From positions 1 to 45,651 of the forward strand of contig MDYQ01000218.1 of assembly GCA_003024175.1 (NCBI GenBank): a stretch of DNA of 45,651 nucleotides, read 5' to 3'. Below the pieces are notes generated by a model. It was not told the origin of the DNA and searched no databases. It saw only the letters and a list, made by a program, of their open reading frames with translations. Source of the stretch: Planoprotostelium fungivorum (taxonomy: Eukaryota > Evosea > Variosea > Cavosteliida > Cavosteliaceae). Both the position numbers and the translations under genes were made by a program. Each line of letters begins with the position of its first letter. The first letter of the stretch is position 1. Below are positions 32,838 through 43,800 of this stretch, piece by piece.

Positions 32838-34859
32838 TTAATTCGACTCCTCCTCCCCCAAGGTTTCAAACAAGTTGGCTGACTTGGCTTGGAACTATCT
32901 CTATCAGCTCTCTCTTCTATGTATCTAACTATGAACTCACTTTGTTATCGGCTGTCTTCTCGGCAGTATCTCTACGACCTCCTCTTCCTCTCTCAGCTCG
33001 ATCACCTCTGGTGCTGCTGCTGCCTCTGTCGTCTCTTCTCTCGAAGCTACGGCCTCCCCTGTCGCTGCCACCACGTCCGCGGAACGAGCCTGAATGAATC
33101 AGCACCTCATCCATCTACAACAAGCCTCACCACCGAAACCTCCCCTCTTGTCCTCTCTGGGTGGTCTGTCTTCTCTCGGTCCTCTGTCTTCTCTCGGTCC
33201 TCTGTCTTCCCTGGGGGCCCTCTCTTCTCTCGGTCCCCTGTCTTCTCTTCCACGTCCACCTATTCACCTCAGAGAAATCTCACACATTCCAACTTCACCA
33301 TCACCTCTGGAGTATCCTCCTCCCCTGGGTGCATTGTACAGCTTCTGGTCCTGTCTGCGAGGCTTGTCTTCCTCTCCCTCCTCTTCTTCCTCGCCGGTCT
33401 CTCCCTCCTTTGCCTCTCCTCCGTCCTTCTTCTCTCTCTCCTTCCTCTCTTCCTCTTTTCTCCTCAGAATGGCCGCCTCGTCTCTCGGCTTTGCGGCACC
33501 AAAGGGGTTGCTCTTTCTCGAGTCACCGGAACCATCCTCACTGTTGTCACCGTGGGAGACACTTCTGGGTTGGAGGTTCAGTCTGGGTCTCTCCTTCCTC
33601 TCGTCGTCGGTTCTCTGCTTGTTCTCGGGTGTGGCCACGAGTACCTTCAAGTTTCTCTCCTGGAGGGTGATGCCGGTCTGTCCTTGCTCTACAACGCTCT
33701 TGAGATCCTCCAAGCTCTCCAATTCAACGTAACCGAAGCCCTTGTTCTGTCGGCTGGGATCGCTGAAGGGTGGAACTCGGACGGAGACCACGTTGAAGTT
33801 GAGAGTGGACTGGAAGTATTCCTTCAGTTGATCGGCTGTGACGTCCCAACTGAGGTTGGAGATGAATGCGGTGAAGGGGGCAGCCTCTGGGAAGGGAACG
33901 GGGGCGAGGGGCTCTCGGCCTGTGGGGGTGAGAAAGGGCGGGAAAATGATTTGGGACTCACGACGATCGTCTCTTCTGAACTCTCTGTCTCCTCCTCTGT
34001 CTCCTCTCTCTCTGTCGTGGCTGTCTCTGAAGCCTCCACGGAAAGAGTTGCCAGAGTCTATGTCTTTCAGCTCCTTCTCTCTTCTTCTCCTCACCTCTCG
34101 AGTTGAAACCGCGATCGCGATCACCAAAGGTGTTTCTCTTCTCTCCCTCTTCTGTGTTTCTAGAGTAGTAGGTTCTGGTGGGAATCTCGCTGGGGGCGTC
34201 GTTGTTTCTTCTGGCCTCACCACCGGGGGCTCTAAAGTCAAAGTCGTCTCTTCTGCTGTCTGTTCTGTCTTCTCCTCCTCTTCTCTCGCTTCTGTCGCCT
34301 CCTCTGAAGGATGATTCACCTCTGGGTGGGTACTCTCTCGTCGATCGACCCTCATCGCGATAATCACGGCGAGGTGCGGCGTCGTCGCGGGGACCTCTGA
34401 AGTCGTCTCCGCCTCTGTGAGATTCCCTGGGCCCTCTATCGTGTCTGGGCTCCTCGTAGCTCCTCTCGGATCTGCTGGAGGCAGCGGGCTCGGCTGGCTT
34501 AGACTTGGCGCCTGGAGGAGGGAAGTCCTCCTTTCCGCTCAGAGTGGGGAAGTCCTTCGTAACACTGGCAGCTGCGGCTGATATGGAGTCATACGGTTGA
34601 ATGAGAGGAGACGAAGCGAAAATGTGTTCTCACGTTTAGCGGCAGTCTTGGCCCAAGGAGCAGGGGTGTGCTCTAACGATCATTTAAAATGAGAAGACGG
34701 AGAGAGTTGACTCACTGACGACGGGAGTCTCTTCGTCTGCTTCGTCGGCCCAAGAGGTGCTTGGCTTCTTAACGTCTATATCATAATCAGATTAAATGAA
34801 GAGAGTGAGTTTACGAAAGGTCGTGAAGAGATCGTGAACTCACCGGTCTTGCTCGCCAT
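32838..34859 (-). CDS. eIF4B-like RNA-binding protein with one RRM and Arg-rich repeats
   Basis: The start MASKTDVKKPSTSWADEADE is typical of eIF4B. A charged linker rich in Arg, Asp, Ser and Gly follows (DRSERRGGEDRTDSRRDDFD). The RRM has FTAFISNLSWDVTADQLKEY (RNP2) and NKGFGYVELESLEDLKS (RNP1). An Arg/Glu-rich region follows, then a DRGPRE repeat array (33154-33243), and an RGG-type tail (SFRGRGGSDRGGRSFERRDD). I infer a last intron beginning at about 32941 (GTGAGTTCATAG), so the final exon is FQAKSANLFETLGEEESN, ending at 32838. Without that intron the frame would stop at 32929. eIF4B stimulates the eIF4A helicase in translation initiation. The long plus-strand open frames here are antisense artefacts of the low-complexity coding sequence. 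Confidence 0.85.
33154..33243 (-). repeat. 18-nt coding repeat encoding DRGPRE-type units
   Basis: About four to five copies of an 18-bp unit (sense CGAGAGAAGACAGAGGAC-like) encode DRGPRE or DRPPRE in the Arg-rich tail of the eIF4B-like protein. Copies are near identical, suggesting recent expansion or slippage. Confidence 0.8.
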
Positions 34860-35149
34860 ATTTACGAGTGTCTTACTAAACTCTCTTCACGAATCTGATC
34901 TGATATAGACATCAGACGAGTGGAAATATAATCCTCGTGAACTCACCAAAAACTACACTCAAACGTAGAATGTGGCTGATGAGTCTGAGATGGGCAAGAG
35001 ATGGAACGGTTCTCTCCTTTTTCTCGAGCCGGGAAGATAAGATATCTTAGTCCATTATCTCTTTCCGCGATTTACAAACTTGTCCTTTGCCACCACGACA
35101 GAGACACACTGCAGGATAACGTATATATCACAGAAGATGCATCCTCTTT
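34860..35149. other. Spacer upstream of the eIF4B-like gene
   Basis: This 290-base spacer lies between the eIF4B-like start codon and the stop of the next minus-strand gene. It contains the eIF4B promoter. GTTCACGAGGATTATATTTC-like sequence near 34928-34945 (read on the minus strand) is the only AT-rich TATA candidate. I see no gene. Confidence 0.35.
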
Positions 35150-36390
35150 TCATCGTAACTCGTTGTATTTTATCATCGATACTGCCCACAGATAGACTTC
35201 CTTCTGTCTCTGCTCTCTCGCCTTGTGCATGATGCGACTCATATCGGGATGGCAACCTTGGCCGTATAGCCACTTTAGAATGTGCATGTGTCCTTTGAGT
35301 GCCGCGATCTCACACAGTTTTCCCGCGTCCCAAGGTACTCGGTGACTGACCAGCCACTTGAGAGCCTCTAAATTGCCAAAGTGTACGACGTTGTTCGAGT
35401 CCTTCTCACTCAGCGGCATGCGATGTGTGTGGAGCCAGTCCATGACGTCAGGACCAAAGTCGAGGGCTCTCCGATAGACGGGGCTGTCGATGATGACACC
35501 TCTTCGGATGATGAAGTTCAACGTGTGGGCGGGGGTGTAGAAGGTGTCGTCGTCGTTCATCATGTGTTCCTTGTTCAACATCCAGTGCAGGAGGACAAAG
35601 TCCCACTGGGAGAGCTCCTGAGCCGGTGTGTTTGGGTTCCAGCCCAGACCTCTGATGTAGAGCCACTCTAACACTTCGATCCTCTTCTCGATCGGCATGA
35701 GATTGTAACCGTCCATTGCACTCCGCATGATGTTCTCCTTGAGTTCTTGACCAACGGAATGGAGAAAGTCCAACGCCTCGGCCTGGGCGTGTCGTACGGC
35801 GAGATCACAGAGGTCGTCTTTGAGGCAGCCCTTGGCATGGAGCCATCTCAAAATCTCGATCTGGCCGGACATGACTGCGACTTGAGACGCAGAGTTGAGG
35901 GAGAAACCGCGATCGTGTAGCCATTGAACGACTTCTAATCTGCCCTCTGAAATGGCCGCGTTCAACATGAGACTATATGACGTCAGGAGGTGAATGTTCA
36001 TCCGATGACTCACTTGTTGGGGGGACGTCCCACGTCGAAGAGATATTGGATGACTGGCAGGCGCCCCGACGCTGCTGCACTGCGGTACATCTCAGTATCG
36101 AGGAGGTCATTGCAAATCATCCACTCCAATGCTTCTATTCTCCCCTCTTCTGCTGCTTTTCCCTTCAGCGTCTTCGTGATGGTCATGCCAAACACGTTAG
36201 AGTACCACTCCATCATATCATACCCGCCATCAGGTAGTTGATCATACGTAGCCCAGTATATATCTACATCGTATTTTCCATAAGAGAGGACGAAGAACCG
36301 GCGTGAGGCAAATGAGACGGGAATGAGATTGATTGGATCGATGTACGCAACGATCTCGGTCAGAAGGTCACTTGGGACGTCATCCAGCAT
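35150..36390 (-). CDS. F-box plus ankyrin-type repeat protein
   Basis: Two exons, joined across an intron at about 35970-36010, give some 400 residues. The N-terminus (LDDVPSDLLTEIVAYIDPIN, then LIPVSFASRRFF) has the F-box pattern. It is followed by repeats of the form AA..G.lEilqWLh..G (for example ISEGRLEVVQWLHDRGF, VMSGQIEILRWLHAKGC and LKGHMHILKWLYGQGC). Such F-box/WLxxxG ankyrin-type proteins are greatly expanded in some amoebae and in giant viruses that infect amoebae. The protein would act as a substrate adaptor of an SCF ubiquitin ligase. Upstream of 36390 the frame stays open with a QQQQQ run but offers no ATG, so an earlier exon is possible. Confidence 0.78.
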
Positions 36391-36684
36391 GAGGCTCGCG
36401 ATGGAATGTACTGATTCCGACTGCGGACTCTGCTGTTGTTGTTGGGTTCCGAGGGATACTACTTGCAGCTGACACAGAGGTGAATCTGTCAGCGGTTTGA
36501 TTAGCCAACCGCAGAGCTCGGGCTAGACTGTACCTCGTTGATATGGACGATGAGCGCCGAGATGTCTGTGACTGTCCTCTATGACGTGAGTTGTTCTCAG
36601 TTCAAGGGTTGGTATTCTAAAAAATGCGACAACACTCGCGAAAGTGCGACGGGGAGGCATCACACCACATTAAAACGAATCAAC
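36391..36684. promoter_or_regulatory. Divergent spacer between the F-box gene and KIN17
   Basis: Two divergent start codons face away from this 294-base segment. An upstream in-frame ATG for KIN17 at 36538 would add 49 residues absent from the family, so I treat it as 5' UTR. No clear TATA box is seen. Confidence 0.4.
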
Positions 36685-38133
36685 ATGCCGAAGCACGATG
36701 TTATGTCACCAAAGGCCATAGCCAATCGTATCAAAGCGAAAGGACTCCAGAAGTTGAGATGGTACTGTCAAATGTGTAGCAAACAGTGCCGTGATGCAAA
36801 TGGTTTCAAATGTCACGTAGAATCAGAGTCACATCAGAGGAACATGCTTCTGTTCGCAGAGAAACCTAGCAAATACATCAACACCTTTTCGAAGCAATTC
36901 GAATCGGGAATGATGTCCATCATAGCCAACAACTTTAAGAGCACACGCGTTCAAGCTAACGTAGTGTATCGAGAGTACATCAAAGACAAGACACACATTC
37001 ACATGAATGCAACACATTGGGTGACTCTAACTGGTTTCGTTATGCATCTCGGAAAAACCGGTAGATGTAAGGTGTGTAGAGGTCTTATCCATCTTTACGT
37101 GAACGATTGAACATTTTGTAGGTGGAGGAAACTCCTAAGGGCTGGTACATCACATACATCGAGAGAGATCCCGTTCTGTTAGAGAGGCAAGCTGCTGCGG
37201 AGAAGAAGGAACGTATGGAATTGGATGATACGGAGAGGGAGAAATTGGACATCGAGAGGAGAGTCAAGAACGCACAGCAACACTCCACCGTCACCGACGT
37301 GAGTCGTTATCTATCCATGATCTCTTAACTGTGTGAGATTGACTCAGATGGCAGGTCAAACCCACCGAAATGAAGCCGATAGACAGGCCCATTGGCTTCT
37401 CATTAGGATTGGGCAGCAAGCTCCCCACCCTCGCGAAGCCTATTAAGAAGATAGAGGTTGTGGAAGAAGAGACGAACGGAAAAGAGGAAGCCATGGAGGC
37501 TGAGCCCATCGAGAAGGTGATCACTCATCTCGCATTTCAATTTAAAGTCTACCTTCTGACCGCGATTCAGGCGCCAGTGATAGAGATACCATCTACAACG
37601 AACAACTATGCAGACACCAAGTGGGATCAGAAGGAGAGGAAGGAGGAGACCATAAAGAAGACGACCAACGCGATGGAAGACATCATGATGGAAGAAGAGA
37701 GGAAGAGAGACCGAAAGAACCGAACGGACTACTGGTTGAAAGAAGGAATCGTCGTCAAAGTCATGAACAAGAGACTGAAAGACGGAAAATATTACAAGTG
37801 AGATGACATCATCACCATCACGAGACAGATGACTGAGAAGAATGCAGGGAGAAAGCCATCGTGAGAGAAGTCATCGACAAATACGTCGGAGTCGTCCAGA
37901 TGATCGAGGGAGGAGACAAGATCAAATTGGACCAAGACCAGCTGGAGACCGTCCTCCCTTCTTTCGGTGGAAAAGTGTTGATTCTCAACGGAGGCTACCG
38001 AGATTTCGAGGGCACATTACAGTGCATCGAAGAGGACAAGTTCAAGGGACAAGTCAGAATCGATAATGGTCCTTATCATGGAAGAACGGTGTCTCTGCCT
38101 TACGAGGACTTCAGCAAGTTGTATACACAATAA
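36685..38133 (+). CDS. KIN: KIN17 DNA/RNA-binding protein
   Basis: The start MPKHDVMSPKAIANRIKAKG, then LQKLRWYCQMCSKQCRDANG and FKCHVESESHQRNMLLF, is the CCHH zinc finger region of KIN17, near identical to the human protein. The winged-helix domain follows (VYREYIKDKTHIHMNATHWV, GKTGRCKV, EETPKGWYITYIERDP). The C-terminal SH3-like/KOW region includes DYWLKEGIVVKVMNKRLKDG, EVIDKYVGVVQMIEGGDKIK and VLILNGGYRDFEGTLQCIEE. The product is about 400 residues (human 393). KIN17 is a nuclear protein linked to DNA replication, repair and the spliceosome. About five introns. The stop TAA overlaps AATAAA at 38129-38134. Confidence 0.95.
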
Positions 38134-38287
38134 ATAGATAGAGACGAAGGTGTGATGGATGATGGGCTTCGTAGAGGTGAAGATGGGGGAGGAGATGGAT
38201 CGATGAAGAGGGGTGGAATTGCAGAGTGTTGTATGTCTAAAGTTTGGGATGAGCTGTGCTGATGGTGTTGTGGAGGAGATTTTAAAA

Positions 38288-38310
38288 ATTATTATTATTA
38301 TTATTATTTA
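38288..38310. repeat. ATT microsatellite
   Basis: About seven ATT units (AATTATTATT...) lie in the KIN17-RING ligase spacer, directly upstream of an E2F-like site. Confidence 0.9.
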
Positions 38311-38322
38311 TTTGGCGCGAAA
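38311..38322. promoter_or_regulatory. Palindromic E2F-like site
   Basis: TTTGGCGCGAAA is a perfect dyad and a textbook E2F/DP binding site. It lies 31 bases before the ATG of the RING ligase gene and after the KIN17 stop. A cell-cycle-regulated promoter is a reasonable inference, but the similar word TTTGGCGGGAAA also recurs in exons and introns here, so occurrence alone is weak evidence. Confidence 0.5.
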
Positions 38323-38352
38323 GATTGGGACAACAGCACATCGATCGAGATA

Positions 38353-39341
38353 ATGCAGACCACAAGCTCTACCGGCAGACGCCCTCTTGAAATTGACACA
38401 GACAGCGATGTTTCTCGCGATGTCAAAGCGATGAGCCTCGATGAATTAAGAAGATTGAGAAGACAATTAGCGGACCATATGGAGGTGATCGAGCGAGAGA
38501 TTGATACGGTGAATATTTCACGTCAATATCCAAATGATCTCACATAAAAAAGAGGGAGCAGCAGCTGCGCGCTGATGAACAGATGGCCAGAGATCTAATC
38601 GAAGACGAAATGAGAACGACATACATGGCACCCAGAGGTTTTTCATCCTCTCGAAAGCATGATGTAGCTTCCGAGGATAGTCGATTGGCACGTCTGTTGG
38701 CCGCCAGGTGATCATCGAGGAACCGATCTATCCACTCACAACCAACCAGTGTTCTCGACGAAGAGAGGAATCCCCCCTGTATTGATCTCACAGCGGACGT
38801 CGGAGTGAACAACAGTTTCCTCCTCGATGATGAGGAACTGGCTCTGGCCATTCAATCTCAAGAAACGAGTCATTCGAGAGGTCGATCTCACCATCATGAT
38901 CATTCCTTTCTGGTAATCATTGGGAACATGGATTCCACCATCACTCATTCTCATGTAGTTGACCCAAAGACCTCGAGAAAGGCAACCCGACGTAGACAAC
39001 ATGACATACGAGCAGTTACTCGAATTAGGAGAACGCTTGGGACAGGTGAGATCCTGATGTCATCCTCTAATCATCATCCACCACCAGGTGTCACGAGGTG
39101 CTTCACGTGAGGACATCAACAGCCTTCCCACCATACAACACACGCTCGAGACCCAGAACTGTTCTGTCTGTCTCGATGACATCCATGCGGGAGAGAAAGT
39201 CAAGATCCTCCCCTGTCTGCACAGGGTGAGCTTTTATTCGTGAGGGAGATTAAGAGGAGACAGTATCACGACAATTGTATCGACAGCTGGCTGAAGATGA
39301 GTCGAAAGTGTCCCGTCTGTCACAAAGAGATCGCCACGTGA
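38353..39341 (+). CDS. RING-type E3 ubiquitin ligase, BIG BROTHER-like
   Basis: About 220 residues in several exons. An N-terminal coiled segment (AMSLDELRRLRRQLADHMEV) is followed by acidic helices, one of which (LDDEELALAIQSQE) resembles a ubiquitin-interacting motif but is off register by one residue. The C-terminus has MTYEQLLELGERLGQ, VSRGASREDINSLPTIQHTL and a RING-H2 finger: NCSVCLDDIHAGEKVKILPC, LHRYHDNCIDSWLKMSRKCP, VCHKEIAT. The YEqLleLGe.lG...G.s...I..LP segment before the RING is the signature of plant BIG BROTHER and animal RNF44/38-type ligases. All eight zinc ligands are visible. Confidence 0.88.
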
Positions 39342-39372
39342 TGAATGTATAAACGGCTCGTTGTAGAACGAT

Positions 39373-40781
39373 TTATATCCCCTTCTTCTTCGAAATGTAC
39401 TGGGATAATTCTTCGGCCGTATCGATCGATCTACAACGCGTCTCAATTCTGTGTGGTGATATCGACATACAGATGACTCACGTGCAGACAGCAGAAGGAA
39501 CGATCTGCTTGGCTAATCCACTCAATACTCTCGCAGCTCCGATCTCTACAAATTCTTCCACCCCTGTTGGTTTGAGTGGAAATGTTTGAAAAAAGCGGAG
39601 AAATTACCATCGTCTCTACAACGCAATATACTATCGTGCCACATGACCGTTGCGGTCACTTGCTCGCTCAGTAGCCTTCTGATCTCCTCTGGGTCTTGTA
39701 CCTATCTATAATCAGCCAGTTTCATTGAGATGAGACCCACCCTCTCGTGAGTCACGTTCGATACGATGGGTACCCTCCCTCTGTGGATCTGAATTTTCTC
39801 CAACTTTTCCCTCAACTTTTCCGCCGCAGGTTTCAGTATAGAGGAGTGAAAGGGTGCACTGACATTCAACCTCCTACTCTTACACCGAAATCCCAACGAA
39901 GATTCACTGCCCAGCTGTACGGCCTTCTCTACCGCCTCCACGTGACCGCTCAGTACGATCTACAACGAGTCAGAAGAGTCAAGTCACGTGACTCACCTGT
40001 GAGGGAGAATTGATGTTGGCGATCTGACAGATCTTCCCCGTAGAAGATTGAGATTCTCTCGCTAAGACATTTGCCTTCTCTCGGTCGATGGGCATGAAGG
40101 CTGCCATGGCGATCTGATCGGGCTCGATGCACTCTTGCATCCATTTGCCTCTACACCTCTGTCCTCTCGTTCATCACTCGTTGATTGATGGTGAGCATGA
40201 CGATGATGGTGATGTTGATGGTGATGTATGATGATCACCACTAGATCAGCGGCGTCTTCGGCTGTAATGTATTCGGCAGCTGCTAATGCAGAGAATTCAC
40301 CCAGAGAGTGTCCCAACACCGCAGAGATCTCCCGAAAATCGAGAACACCTTCATCCTGCGATCATCAGATCGTCTCATCAGGACAGACACGAACCTTTAA
40401 GACTTGAACAATGGCCATCGAATGAGAGAGGAGAGCGGGTTGGGTGTATTCGGTCAACATCAGCTTGTCCATTGGCCCCTCCCACATGATGTCTATGTTC
40501 TCTGTCAGAATGGGCGGTCAATGGTTTGGGGATGAAGTACCTTGGAGTGGCAAGTCTAATCGTTTCGATATGCGAGATAGAAGATGTCGAGCGGAATCGT
40601 ATTTGGCACAGATATCGGCTGACATGCCTACGTATTGGGCTCCTTGTCCAGGAAACATGAGAGCAATACGCTTCCTCGGTGGAGTGTGGAGTTGTCGTCT
40701 GATGATGCATTGTACATCACGTGATGTTTTCGGCTGTGTAACTCCTTTGGGAAAGGATCGAATCACAGACGAACGGTGCAT
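39373..40781 (-). CDS. MCAT: Mitochondrial malonyl-CoA:ACP transacylase
   Basis: The N-terminus (MHRSSVIRSFPKGVTQPKTS, then RRQLHTPPRKR) is a mitochondrial presequence. The FabD fold follows: IALMFPGQGAQYVGMSADIC, LMLTEYTQPALLSHSMAIVQ, VLGHSLGEFSALAAAEYI (GHSLG, catalytic Ser), ECIEPDQIAMAAFMP, ICQIANINSPSQ, LNVSAPFHSSILKPAAEKLR (catalytic His in PFHS), TATVMWHD and EEFVEIGAARVLSGLAKQIV. It loads malonyl groups onto acyl carrier protein in type II mitochondrial fatty acid synthesis, the route to lipoate. The last exon encodes DTAEELSQYISKKKGI. About seven introns; about 355 residues. It shares a short divergent promoter (about 100 bases) with the GSAP-like gene. Confidence 0.93.
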
Positions 40782-40884
40782 GGTTTGTGTTCGTTTTGAT
40801 GCGAAGGTGATGTGACGTTCTACATCAATGTTGCTCTACAACCGCTCACATCATCGACTTCGAGCGTTTCCATATCTCCAACCG

Positions 40885-43800
40885 ATGTTCAAGTTTGAAC
40901 TCATCCATAATATCAAAGAGGATGTATTAGCTCGTGCCAAACAACTGCAGTCGGCTACTGCTTCTCCTCAACGATCTACGTCTACTACATCACCATCTAC
41001 AAGAGAAGAACTCAACACGGTTCGAATCGTTGGCAACGAGAGAGACGGAACGATCATCTGCACGCGTGATACTATCGATCGGGTAATGATTTGTCGAATG
41101 ATTTGACGACACAAACTCTTTGAATTTCGTTTCAATCTTAGAATTGACTCTGTCTCAGAACGGAGCGACGATCACGGCATTCGATTTTTACGATGTTAGC
41201 ACTAAGAGGGTATTGCTCAATCAACATTTCGAAAGGAGACATTTAGACGTCATCGGTTGCTCTGTATCACAAGATCGGTCACTGATCGGTATGCATTGAA
41301 TAATCCACCACACACAAACTGATGCAAGATGATAGCTTATACCATTTGTGTCCAGAATTCAACCAGCGGTGAACTTTCTGATGGCAGCAGTGGATCGTAT
41401 CTATCTATCGATGAATACGAGACATGGTGGGGCGAACTCCATCCGCAGGCCACGATGCAATGTCTGAAGCGCTCTTCCTCCCCCATGCGAATCCAAGTGT
41501 GTCTCCTTCATCTCATCCACCCTCATTCCTGATGATCGTTCAGTTCATCTATTCGAGCGATTTCAATGCCTCCACCAACAACTTCACATCGAAACGAGCC
41601 GTCTACTTCTTAGGCTTCGGTCTCAACGAAAAGATCGAACTACAACACTCTATCGAATTGTACCACGTCACTCTGAAATTCAGAGACGGTGTATACGTAT
41701 CCTGACGTCATACTTCACCGCGAGATTTCCTTGACTTTTCACAGAAATTGCTGACTGTACCGAATAAGAAGGTAGTGCTGGCTAGCTCGTACATTTGGTG
41801 TGAGTGGGATACGAAAAAAGCTTCATTGTACATCGTGTCGACAAAGCCTGGGAAGGTGAGTTTTCATCGAAATTTCGACTCGTAACCGTGTACCTCTAGA
41901 GTAATGCCAGTGAACCGAACATCTTCTCGCTCAAGTGAGTACATGGGTTTTAGGGTTTATCTCGATTGACGTGATAGGTGCTATACCTTTCAAGACAAAA
42001 AATCGGGTATCTTACATTCCATCTATTCATCGGAGGACTACACTCTGTCTTATGAAATTCCGTTGGAATTTCAATACGAAGGTTTCGACCCACTCCACAT
42101 CCTGTACCCCCTCACTCCCTACGACAAAAAGTGCGATCTACACATGCAAATGATCCACATGAGAGAGGTGAACGACGTCGTTGTAGATGGAAGATTCACG
42201 ATTATTCCTCAGAACGAGAACTGTCTCTGCGTGCAGCATCCGATAGAAGGAGAGGGACAGAAGAGGAGCATCACTGTCACCCTCTTCATCCTCCACACGA
42301 AGACAAAGATGGACATCAAGGTGATCATCCATCACATCACATCCGAATCATCGATGCGATCGATCTCATCGACGATTAGATTCCCATCAAAGTGACATCA
42401 GACATGGATGTGTCACGCATCCGAGTTACGTTCGAACATCTCCTGGACTCCATCATCTTATTTATCCCTGGAATTTTCTTTCAGATCGTACACTGTGGGA
42501 ACGACCGTGGACCCGTCGCCGGGCTGTCTATCAACCGTGAGCCCTTTCGAGTCGAAATTTCGTCGAGTTCTACCGATTCACCTGCCTCAGAGGATCAGAC
42601 TTGCGTCCTCCAATCGATGACACGAAAGACGGAGAGATCGGATAAATCGTCCGTCCCAGTGGACCCGATGATGGAGAATCTGTCCCAGCCTGATGTATTT
42701 GGGAGGCAACTCACGGGCTTCCGCGGGAGAATGAAAGAGACGAGGAGATCTGACGGAGACAAGAAGAAGAAGACGAGTGATTCGATGGTCTTGTATGACT
42801 GCGAGGAGGTGGGTGATGCGGTACGATGACGTTCATGACGTGTACAGGGCATATTGTACAGGTGTCAGTTCAATAAGAACTCGATCCGGGCCATCTACAC
42901 TCTGCCAAATTTCGACGAAGACACGTTGCTGTTGGGGTTGCACCTGTCCATCATGCACCTCAAGGACAAAGACATTGCAGATAAGGTGAAATGTCGTCGA
43001 AATTTCAAAAGATGACAGTCTCAGATCCTGAAGCTGATCTGCGAGGGAGATCACATCGGCACGGTGGCTGATCTATTTAAAGAAACCCTAGTCGGTACGT
43101 CGAGATATCGATGAAAATCGAGTGAAATTTCACAGCCAATGCCTTCATGCGTACATTGAAGAAGAGCAAAGCACACAATCACACCATCAACTTTGATCGA
43201 TTATTACCCCTCACCATCATGGATGAGACGGTGATCCATACGTAACTCTCAGTGGCTCATTGTAGACAGACGTACTCGACCGTAAGAATGAACCACAGCG
43301 ACATTACCTTCACTCGCCTCAACGGCTACACTCACATCCCCGGAACAAAGACCGTCATCCGCGAGGTGATATTCCTCCGTCTACAACGTTGTGGATTAAC
43401 TGTCCCAGAGAGAAGATCGCAAGAGGATGATCATAGGCCCCACGCCACGCACGACAGCCCCCAACACTCCCACCCAGCAGCCAGGACTCAAAAGATTCGT
43501 CATCGATCTACTCGGTTTAGAAGATGAAGGTACGTCATCGCTCTCTCATGGAGACTGAAACATGCGATAGCAGCCGCGCGAAACGCAGAGAAGGCAGCAC
43601 AGACGGACAGAGATGCTGAATCCATACAAGCAGAGAGAATTTTCACGGAATGTCTGACAGCTCACCTGTCCACGACTTATCCCAAAGAGAGACAGTCCTG
43701 CCAACAGATCTCCCTCATCTACGCCAAGCAGAGGGTGAATGTCGCGTGGAACTCGTGGAGAACTGATTGACCACCAGCAAGTGGAGGCGAACAAGTTGTT

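Noticed and set aside
32889-34106. Long plus-strand open frame (about 405 codons) rich in Ser and Leu
   Set aside because: It is antisense to the Arg/Asp/Gly-rich eIF4B-like gene, whose RRM motifs are unmistakable on the minus strand. Low-complexity coding sequence keeps the other strand open.
38836-38880. Ubiquitin-interacting motif in the RING ligase
   Set aside because: EELALAIQSQE has the acidic start and Leu/Ala core, but Ser falls three residues after the Ala and not four, so the consensus is not met.
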